A stretch of 64,000 nt of DNA from Plutella xylostella (lineage: Eukaryota > Arthropoda > Insecta > Lepidoptera > Plutellidae): assembly GCF_932276165.1 (NCBI RefSeq), contig NC_063997.1:9062001-9126000 (forward strand), written 5' to 3'. The notes beneath the pieces were generated by a model. It had not been told where the DNA came from. It searched no databases and saw only the letters and a program-made list of their open reading frames with translations. Positions 55,851-64,000 of this stretch are shown here, one piece after another. The position numbers were made by a program, and so were the translations under genes. Every line of letters starts with the position of its first letter. Position 1 is the stretch's first letter.

Positions 55851-58800
55851 TTTTATTTATTTAATGCAAATGAGATTCCCTAATGAAATAATAATGGTAG
55901 TGTTGGGGTAAAGTTTGTGTCGTTACCGTATCAACTCGAGCCATCATAATTATTTGTATGAAATTCCTTACTGCAACACACACTTATGACTACAAAAATC
56001 ATATAAATTTATTTTATTTTGAAAAGCTTTAAAGCCTGAATTTCTACCATCCAGTTGAGTCGCGTTGCGGTTCGGTCCTATATCAATTTGTCAAAACTAG
56101 AATAGCTTGACCTGGAAAATAACATAAATCTAATATGTCGTAGTGTTTGCGCACACCATTCACTATTAAAAATGCTGACGGGGTTAAGACCAGGGCATTT
56201 AACTGAACATCTAAATTTCTTGCTTTTTAGTGATATCGAAGCAGGTTTAAAATTATTTATTTTAATTAGATTTTTAAATTCCTCTTTATCGGCTTTGGTT
56301 GTTTTCTACCACGGTGGATGAATCAGAATAAGAAGTTTTAGGGAATTTTTTTCTAATGCCCTAACCCCGTAAAAAATCGGAATGCAAACTCGACTCTAGA
56401 AGTGACCTAGAAAATATTTTTTACCTATTAAGGTAGGTAGTGCCCTATGGCCTACTTATTTAATTTATTAAAATATATAGTAGGTAGTTTAGTATAAGTA
56501 GATAAGGTACCTTCCAATATTTATGTATGTTTATTAAATAAAAGTTTAACCTCTGTTTAAATTAACTTGGTACTCTAGAAGTTATTTCGCGGAGTCCCCA
56601 GAGGATCTAGTACAGGTTTATTAGACTGTCGGAAACTTGCAAAAAAAATTGCAAAACCTGTACTAGTTATACAGAATTGGGCCCAGCTCATTGCAACATA
56701 GCATTAGCGATCACGTCGCGGTATAGTGAAAGCTCAGATATGAAGTTTCAGCTTTAACTGGGATAGCTTTAGACACGTTTATGAAAGCCTATAAACTGGT
56801 TTTGATCGCACGTTAGGGTTTGAAGGTGTGTGGTTATAGTTAAGTATAGTTAAGCCTACTAAATATTGTTTACACTGCTTACCAGCTATTATGCGTAACT
56901 ACTTTATACTCGTATTGCGTATTTAAACATTAGTTCTTAAGTTCAAGGGAGGATAATATTTTTTCATAAAAAACATATTTTCTGCAACGACTGCTAAACA
57001 ACGTCATGTTTAACGGTCTAATGTTAATAAGAAAAGAATAACTTACTTACAATACAGATCGATTCTAGTTTCCAGATCCTGAAACCTATCTGGTTTAATT
57101 GCATTATTATATAGCTAACCAATAAATGTATTGTATAATTAATAAATAAAGAAAAGAAATGTGTAATGGCAACGACTTATCCAATCGGTAAGTACCTGCC
57201 TTCAGCATATTAGTCTATGGTACACCGTAGTTACTACAGGTACATAAACGACTTCACTTTAATTATTCGAGCAATTTCTTCTTATAAAAGCGACGAACCT
57301 TTAAAAGATCAAACAATTTCAACAAAACGTGTCAACAAAGACTGTGAAAGAATAATTGGCACGGGATCATTATACTTAATTGTATACCTTATATCTCATT
57401 TCCCCTCCATTTCTGTGAATATTGTTACCTCGGGGTAAAGATATTATTTATATTTAGGGCTTATTATTTTGTGATTATTATATTATGTAGTACGAATAAT
57501 TAATTGCTGCAATGATCGTAATAAACGTAATTTTCAGTGTATCATAGAAAACTGTCGACTTCTTACTAAGGTAATATTAATTGCAATATTCTGGTCACTC
57601 ATGAAAGTCATGAACATATCAGCCCTCCAAGACCTTCGACCAGACCTTACAAAAGTCCAAGACATGACGTTGACTTTTCAGATACCCTGTATTGAACAAT
57701 TTGAACATTACTTTATAACAATTAGACAAACCTATTGCCAACAACCGCAAATGGAAACACCGAACAGTCAGTGAGATCTTCACGACTTCTCAGTCAGCCC
57801 GGCGGGGAATCGAATCCAGTTCTATGATTTTGCCATACATATGAATTTTAAATACTTTCCATGAATATGCAAATGACTTTTCTGCAATATTCCGATTGTG
57901 CGGATAACAAAGAGACAGCGGGGACCAATCGAAACAAAAAGTAATAAATGTACAGCAAGCTAAGCCGATTGGATTGCCGTAATTAAAATTTACAACATTT
58001 TCTCTCTTTTGGTTTTTGTTGCTATCTTTTGTATCATTCTTACACGAGGTGTGTTACCTAGCGTCTAAAACTAGCTCTATGGTTTACATAGAACCTAATA
58101 AGAGCCATATGAGGTTTGCGGATCTCTCTAGGAAATATTCCAGGGAATTACAAAACATCGGTAGTCCTCTCCTGAAGACGGGCCCGCGTGTGGCCTCCAT
58201 CTACGCATTTCTGCTGCGGACGTGCCAAAATAGCTAAATTAACCCATGATTTGCCGTCTTTATAAAAGCCGCAGAGTTCTTACTACCCTGGCGTCCCTCC
58301 AGACTCACTCGGCCCAAAGCTATCTATTTTGAGGCAGAATTTTAATGTCTGTAATTTCGGGTTTCTGAATAAATCACGCCGTATCTTAATCTCTAACCAG
58401 TTAACCACTTTTAAGAAAGCTACTTTCAAGTGTATTTTAAGCTGGTTGAGATTTAAACATTTTGGAAGGTCAGATCTCTAGGGATCACAAGACTAATACT
58501 GTAGACTGTAGAGTAGGAATTAAATAGTACCGAAATAACATTGAATACTTGTACTTTCACTTCATAGGTTTGGTTCATAGTTACCCGCAGTGGCCAAGCC
58601 AGAGGAGCCTTGTATTCAATGCTCTAGACATTTTTTCACGAAGAAACATGTCATAAGGGGGATGTTTCGAGATGTCCCTGAGTGAAATTCTATCGACTTG
58701 TACCTACCTGTCGATATTCGAAATTCACCAACAACAAGAGAAATTTTAGCACCCAGAATAAAATTTTACGAGATAATAATAATAATCGCAGATCTAGCAC

Positions 58801-58888
58801 AAGTTCTACTCTTAAACATAGTGTTCCGGTAATAGAGGAGGTAATTTAACAAAACAACTTTACAAACATGCGGAATACGGTTCCCAGT
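55851..58888. other. Long AT-rich stretch without a gene
   Basis: Apart from the small palindromic MITE at 56607 I see no element. Frames at 57217-57438 and 58016-58237 (73 codons each) have no recognisable domain. Confidence 0.35.
56607..56666. mobile_element. 60-bp CTAGTACAGG foldback
   Basis: CTAGTACAGGTTT and AAACCTGTACTAG are perfect 13-bp inverted ends, and TTGCAA-type arms lie in the centre. The ends match the MITE at 28062, so it may be a minimal derivative. Confidence 0.65.
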
Positions 58889-59138
58889 AATAATAATATA
58901 ATAATATGTGGGGACATCTCACACACGGCCATTCGACCTACCAAGCTAGGCAGAGCCTGTGTTATGGGTATCGGACAGCTGATATATCTACACAAATACA
59001 TTGATACATATTAAATATCAACACTCAAGACCCGAGTACAAATATCTGTCTTTAAACAAATATCTGCCCCAGCCGGGAATCAAACCCGGGACCTTCGGCA
59101 TAGCAGTCAGGGTCACTAACCACTACGCCATTCGACCG
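58889..59138 (-). mobile_element. tRNA-derived SINE, family B (complete, minus strand)
   Basis: Minus strand: GGTCGAATGGCGTAGTGGTT, B box GGGTTTGATTCCCGG, body with CTTGAGTGTTGATATTTAAT and CCCATAACACAGGCTCTGCC, end GATGTCCCCACATATTATTA. It serves as reference for the split copy at 15082-18110. An 86-codon plus frame across it is spurious. Confidence 0.9.
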
Positions 59139-60629
59139 TCTCTCATAGTCAAGAGTGTAAAGATTTGGAAGAGTGCTGGCGAATTCAGGTTTAGTATTCT
59201 AGAGGATGGCAAACAGTTGCCGGCACGTCTGGCGAACCTCCAGCGTTTTATTGCAACGTAAATTCTTATCTAGCAGCTAATGGGTTCTATCCGCCGTTCT
59301 GTCGACTATTGGTTCTTAGTCGCATAAAATGTAGTTCATTCTTAGATTAACAATATACCGACAAGATGGTGTGTCGTAGCTAAAACAAAATAAAAAAAAA
59401 CTGTCCGCATTTTCATCATCATCAGTTTACTGTCAAACCGTTAATCAACCAAATGACGGCCATTTTATTCATAAACAAAGTCACAAATCTTCTAACCGAA
59501 CTAATTCAATATAATAGCTCATTAGTGGAACTAGGGTGTTGTTTAGGTTTGTGGTTTATATATATCCAGTCTTATAATTTTGAAGATGTGAATATAATCT
59601 TCCATTGCTGGAAATCTTTGATCTGGAATTCAACTCTTCAGTCGCAGCGGCACTAAAGACCGTTTCAATTCACGCATTTTGTATTACCTCTAAAAACCCA
59701 TACACACTGATGAATTGAAAACCTTCTCATTCTGGAAGTCGGTTAAAAATTGCTATTTTCTTGCACACATTTTTCATCTTTGCTAGAACCGTGATCAACC
59801 CCTAAATCGTAAGGGCTTTGACAAAAAATATTCGTCTACACTTTCCGCGGCGCAAACTCTATGAGGGCTTTTAGCGTTTTTACGTACCTATTTGAAAGCT
59901 TCGGTGAGCGTGAGCTTTCTAGCAGCTTGCGGTAGATGCACTTTTGATGGAACACTGAAATATTTTCATTTTTATGCCATCGGATGGAAAAATTGAATTT
60001 TTCCGCAAGAGTGACACTTTTTAAAGTTTTTTGGGGCGAAGCCTTTACAGAGTGCATTTTTTCAGTTATTGATCTGAATACAGGAATTTACGGAACATAA
60101 TGATCGACATCCTTTTAATAAATACATATATACATATAAGTATATAAACAAAAACAATATAAGGCGATACCAAAAATTATATTAATGAAAACTAAGTGAA
60201 CTAGATTCTTGTGCTTGCTGTGGAGACGGCCCCTTACAATTTAAACCAGCATCTCTGTCATGAGAAGCGGAACTCAGCCAATAAAATCTGAATCTTACAC
60301 AGTGGATATTACACAATAGATGGCCTTATCGTTAAAAGCGATCTCTTCCTGGCAACCTTGAAGAGTAGATGACGAAGGCCTACAAATATTGTAACATTTA
60401 CATAGCACCAGCACAGCACCCTCTTTAGTCCTTACCCTCACCATTTCCGGGCCCATTCTCATTCGTTGGCTGCCAGAGGCTACTACGTCATCCGATTAGT
60501 GGATAATGTACACCATTACTGACGACGTATTCAGCGCTAGACGGCCATGCCAAAGCGATCGAGTAAGTCGGAAATCGGTATAACCTTTAAATAAAATTTT
60601 GAAAGTGTACATAATACCCACATAATGTA
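59139..60629. other. No gene recognised
   Basis: It holds only the repeat end at 59707-59750 (GTCGGTTAAAAAT type). The 73-codon minus frame at 59836-60057 is lysine-rich but unassigned. Confidence 0.35.
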
Positions 60630-61104
60630 CTAGCTGTTCCCGCGCGCTTCGCTTCGCCTTAAAAAGTTTTCCCGTGGAAATTCCGGGATAAAAAGTAGCC
60701 TATGTTCTTTCCAGCGTTGCCAGAATGTTACAAAAGTAACATTTTACGTTACTTTTGACCCTCTTGTGTTACCTCCATGTTACACGACTCAATATGTTAT
60801 ATTTGTGTTACTTTTTAGATTTTCAAGGAAATAAAAAAAAATTAATGAAACGATTCCAAGAATGATACATTTTTTTGTTTGTTACGTTGGCTTGTAAGTA
60901 CTTGATTTTGTGAATTGACTAACGGTGTGAATATCTTTCAACTTCGTCGTGCCGCATATTCACTCACTCGCGTGAGTCGAGTGTATTTTGCAATCTTCCA
61001 TCCCGGTTTCTTGGCGTGCGAACAAGTGAGTCGAGTGAGGTTCACTCTAAGTTCTGTCTGAAGAGCAGCGAATCGATCAGTCGGTACTTTTTTCAAAGTA
61101 ACTA

Positions 61105-61719
61105 CAGTGCCACAAACTTATCTGTTCCGGTGAGAGCGAACTAAATTGATCCATATCTCATTATTTACTAATGAATTATATATTAATATAGATTACATGG
61201 GTTAATTAATTGAAGCGTCCGTAGTCGAGCGGGCCTCAGTGATCGTAACTGATCGCTGAGGTTAAGCAACAACTGACACGGTCAGCCATTGGATGGGTGA
61301 CCAATTTCAAGTGGTGCTTTTCTGGACGCTTCCGTGCTTCGGACGGCACGTTAAGCCGTGGGTCCCGGTTGCTGCTTCGGCAGCAGTCGTTAAGCCTAGT
61401 CAGAGGCCTTCGGGCGGCTTGAAAACATCTGACAGTCGGGTTGCCCACTTACCCGACAACTCTCTCAGCACAAGCTTGCTTGTGTTGGGGTCCACCAACC
61501 CGCACTTGGCCAGCGTGGTGGACTAGGCCTAAACCCTTCCTTCATTGGAAGGAGACCCGTGCCCCAGCAGTGGGGACGTAATGGGTCGTGATGAGAACAT
61601 GGGTTAATTAAAACCACAAGAGCGAATTACCACTACTGGCAAACTTAAAATCTTATAGAATGAAGAAATATTACACATTTACGTGAGCTGTCACCGGAAC
61701 ACATAAGTTTGTGGCACTT
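61105..61719. mobile_element. TA-flanked (Tc1/mariner-like) MITE nested in the hAT
   Basis: CAGTGCCACAAACTTATCTG and CATAAGTTTGTGGCACTT are inverted ends, extended by TTCCGGTGA / TCACCGGAA. TA lies on both sides (61103-61104, 61720-61721). Without the SINE it is about 213 bp. Confidence 0.78.
61210..61596 (+). mobile_element. 5S-derived SINE, complete copy
   Basis: ACATGGGTTAATTAA flanks it exactly (61195-61209, 61597-61611). The head GAAGCGTCCGTAGTCGAGCG leads into GATCGCTGAGGTTAAGCAAC and GTCAGCCATTGGATGGGTGA, which correspond to the A-box to C-box region of 5S rRNA. The body has CCGTGCTTCGGACGGCACGT and CTTCGGGCGGCTTGAAAACA. The end GGAGACCCGTGCCCCAGCAG...TGGGTCGTGATGA resembles 3' ends of insect LINEs. 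SINEs with 5S heads are classed as SINE3. Confidence 0.92.
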
Positions 61720-62324
61720 TACCTAATACTATGTGTCGTTGTTTTTTTTTTGTAATTTGCGTTGTGATTTGTTAAGTAAATGTTGAATTCATTATTTTAA
61801 TCCAATAAATGAGTACGTTTTTATGGAATCAGTCATTTAATAACGAGTCGTGTTTGCAACTGAAATAAGTTTTGACTGAAATTGACTGTATGTTTTTTGA
61901 TTTTTTAAATTTTACCGAATAGGACTGGAAAATTAATTAACTTTTTGTATAATAAACTGCCATAATAAGTATTTTGTCGGTTTCCATATTTAAAAAGGTC
62001 ATGTTACTTTTCTCGGGAAAATGTTACTTTTTGATCTGATTCGTGTTATATTTGACTACCTTCCACTGGCAACACTGGTTCTTTCCCAGGGTCTAGACCG
62101 TATACCAAATTTCATTCAAATCCGTTCAGTAGTTTTGGCGTGAAAGAGTAACAGACAGACACAGTTACTTTCGCATTTATAATATTAGTTAGGATTTAAT
62201 ATTCAGGTAAAACATGCTAGGTCTATTCGTGGTCTTCATACAGAAAAGTTTTATTCCGCCCCTCATCGGTTTGTCGGTGCACTCACGAATCATCTACCTC
62301 AATGCGATCCTTCAGAGAAATTCA

Positions 62325-62411
62325 TTAGTGTTAAATTTCGATTTATGCCACAGATTTATATGGGCTGATTTGACACTAAATCTAGATTTAAGATTCTTGT
62401 GCAAGACGCCC
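62325..62411 (-). repeat. Solo end of the Harbinger-type family at 3798
   Basis: Minus strand starts GGGCGTCTTGCACAAGAATC after TTA and continues TTAAATCTAGATTTAGTGTC, close to the left end of the element at 3798. I could not find the other end. Confidence 0.6.
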
Positions 62412-63071
62412 TAAAATCTTGAACGTGGATCAACGCAACCTATGTATCTCTGAAGTCATCAGAATTGGCCCTTAGCACAAATGAATAAGAAGTACCGTGC
62501 TGGAGATTTTAAGAGTGCAAAAGAGTGTCGGCTGTTATCGTACACCGAATGATTCGGGGATATTAATCAGAGTTAAAACATTTCCATTTTTTTTTTTTGG
62601 TAAAGGCTTTAATTAATAAGTAGCTTTTGGCCGCAAACTTTATTGTAATTTAAAAGGAATAATATCAATAAGTAGTGTTTATGAACCAACTAGTACATTT
62701 ACTTGTACCAACCTAACTCTTTATTTTGTTACGGGTTAAAATAATTTAAAATATGTTTCGATGGCCTTTATGCTTGTATTCGTATTAATTACTTAAATTT
62801 CAATTACCATGATGAGAATTCAAGTCAGAAACACGTGTTTGCTAATTATAATTATACTTATTAGAACAGAAGTTTCAAGTTACTTTGTTAATTTAATAAG
62901 AAATCCAATTATAGCTTAAACTCAAATGAAAATTCACACATGTACCTACCTGCTTAATTACTTACTCAGTTAATATTCAAATTTGATATGGCTTCATTAA
63001 TAAACCAGTAGATGTACATAACTTTTATCTTACAATTTGTATTTAAATTATAAAGTTGTACGCTATACTAT

Positions 63072-63103
63072 TAAGTCATAAGTCATAAGTCATAAGTCAT
63101 TTA
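63072..63103 (-). repeat. LINE 3' tail of TGACTTA units
   Basis: Minus strand: AATAAATGACTTATGACTTA and further units. It follows the ORF at 63315 and probably marks the 3' end of that LINE. The stretch 62415-63071 shows no feature. Confidence 0.7.
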
Positions 63104-63314
63104 TTCATAATATTACGATTACATGACAAAATTTAAATACATAATAATATAATAATAATTTACAATTACCAATAATTAATTACCTTTAGTAGATATAATG
63201 TCACAATATAATTATAAGATTATAAAAATAATCATTATTACACAATGTATAAATAAGTTAATAAAATTAATTTAATTAATTTAAATTGAATAAAAGATTA
63301 ACTAGGTCGAACAT

Positions 63315-64000
63315 TCAATTGATAAATTCGTCAAATCTATAGAACGCTTGCTCGACAAGCCAGCGTTTTAGTGCGGACTTGAACCGATCATGGCTAGGTG
63401 CTTCCGTGATGGCAATAGGCAGCTTATTATACACCGCGGGTCCCATGACATGGGTGAGCTTCCCAGACTTGGCCAGCCCGCGGCCCAGGGCCATCAGTTT
63501 GTTGGCCCGGCGCGTATTGCGATGGTGCACGTCGCCGTGGGTTTGGTAGGAGTCGTAGTTGTCTCGGACGTACATCGCTACCTGGTAAATCACTATGGAG
63601 GGCAGCGTCATGATGCCTAGCGACTTAAAGTACGGCCTCGCGGAGGTGTCCTGCGACACGCGTGCGATGGCTCTGACGGCCCGCTTCTGCATTCTAAAGG
63701 CGCGCTCCCAGTCGGCGGCGCGCCCCCAGAGCTCGGCGCCGTACTGCAGCAGCGAGTGCACGGTGGCGAAGTAGCAGGTGCGGACCACCTCGGCGGGCAC
63801 GGTGCGCGCCAGGCGGTTCAGCGCGAAACATGCGCTGCCCAACTTTCCGCAAACTTTATCGATGTGAGCATCCCAGGTCAACCCTCTGTCGAGTATAAAA
63901 CCCAAGAAGGTGGCGGCTTTGGTTTGTTCGACGACTGCATCACCCGCTCGTACCGAGATGGCTTTCGGTGGTTGGCCAGCAAGGTTGAAATGTATGAACT
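63315..64000 (-). CDS. LINE ORF2 C-terminal region (Jockey/CR1-like), open at right edge
   Basis: The minus-strand frame is open from the window edge to TAA at 63315-63317. Upstream of the first listed codon it reads HFNLAGQPPKAISV...TFLGFILD, the usual segment just after the reverse transcriptase, followed by LTWDAHIDKVCGKLG, LLQYGAELWG, MQKRAVRAIA and a C-terminal segment with YNKLPIAI and FKSALKRWL. The catalytic RT motifs would lie beyond the edge. No stop or frameshift is visible in the part present. Codons are much more GC-rich than the flanks. Confidence 0.9.
   Translation of the reverse strand, partial: FIHFNLAGQPPKAISVRAGDAVVEQTKAATFLGFILDRGLTWDAHIDKVCGKLGSACFALNRLARTVPAEVVRTCYFATVHSLLQYGAELWGRAADWERAFRMQKRAVRAIARVSQDTSARPYFKSLGIMTLPSIVIYQVAMYVRDNYDSYQTHGDVHHRNTRRANKLMALGRGLAKSGKLTHVMGPAVYNKLPIAITEAPSHDRFKSALKRWLVEQAFYRFDEFIN

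Larger units (their letters stand above)
60712..62077. mobile_element. hAT-type element nested in the Helitron
   Basis: GTTCTTTC is duplicated exactly (60704-60711, 62078-62085). The ends CAGCGTTGCCAG and, inverted, CAGTGTTGCCAG differ by one base in 12. GTTAC / GTAAC motifs crowd the subterminal regions (for example AAGTAACATTTTACGTTACT). It contains the MITE at 61105 and its SINE. No transposase. Confidence 0.92.
60630..62193 (-). mobile_element. Helitron-like element, split by a hAT-type element
   Basis: Minus strand: TCCTAACTAATATTATAAAT at 62193 and CGCGGGAACAGCTAG at 60630. The halves (60630-60711, 62086-62193) join to the same sequence as 45934-46148. Confidence 0.88.

Noticed and set aside
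61220..61320. 5S rRNA gene
   Set aside because: Only part of 5S is recognisable, it is fused to a SINE body, and it has the 15-bp duplication of a retroposed copy.

Overview
The window looks like insect DNA, most likely from a lepidopteran (moth or butterfly), and from the repeat-rich, gene-poor part of the genome. The evidence is AT-rich sequence, RTE-like and Jockey/CR1-like non-LTR retrotransposons, tRNA-headed SINEs in many copies, 5S-rRNA-headed SINEs, short Helitron-like elements starting TCCTAACTAATATT and ending CAGCTAG|T, and many foldback MITEs with TTA/TAA, TA, TTAA, 8-bp or 9-bp target duplications. I found no host protein-coding gene that I could defend. Every long reading frame is a retrotransposon frame and most are broken. 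No rRNA gene, functional tRNA gene or CRISPR array is visible.

Layout. 1-2404: RTE-like LINE, open to the left edge, with one in-frame stop. 3.5-7.3 kb: a stack of foldback elements, including a 1.78-kb PIF/Harbinger deletion derivative that keeps a transposase scrap and carries a LINE fragment. 7.9-12 kb: three SINE families, all with copies. 13.9-14.9 kb: piggyBac-type element. 15.1-18.1 kb: a SINE split by a minus-strand LINE. 20.26-23.79 kb: a 9-bp-TSD element with inverted arrays of degenerate 16-bp repeats, split by a Harbinger-like element with a THAP-like exon and two more foldbacks. 25.1-38.0 kb: a block of about 2.8 kb (net) present twice in direct orientation, the two copies distinguished by later insertions (SINE and MITE in copy A; a 4.6-kb Jockey-like LINE, itself split by nested hAT elements, in copy B). 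Between the copies lies a three-layer nest at 28.57-30.45 kb. 41-50 kb: Helitron, 5S-SINE and MULE-like insertions. 53.34-54.20 kb: a miniature LTR element (TRIM-like). 60.6-62.2 kb: a four-layer nest (Helitron > hAT > TA-flanked MITE > 5S-SINE). 63.07-64.0 kb: another LINE, open to the right edge.

Nothing here forms a pathway. The value of the window is stratigraphic: target-site duplications and internal empty sites give the order of insertion at seven places. The most distinctive structural theme is non-autonomous DNA elements whose subterminal regions are inverted arrays of short repeats: 16-bp units in the 9-bp-TSD family, and 6-bp units (ATTCGC, CAAGAC) in two hAT-type families.
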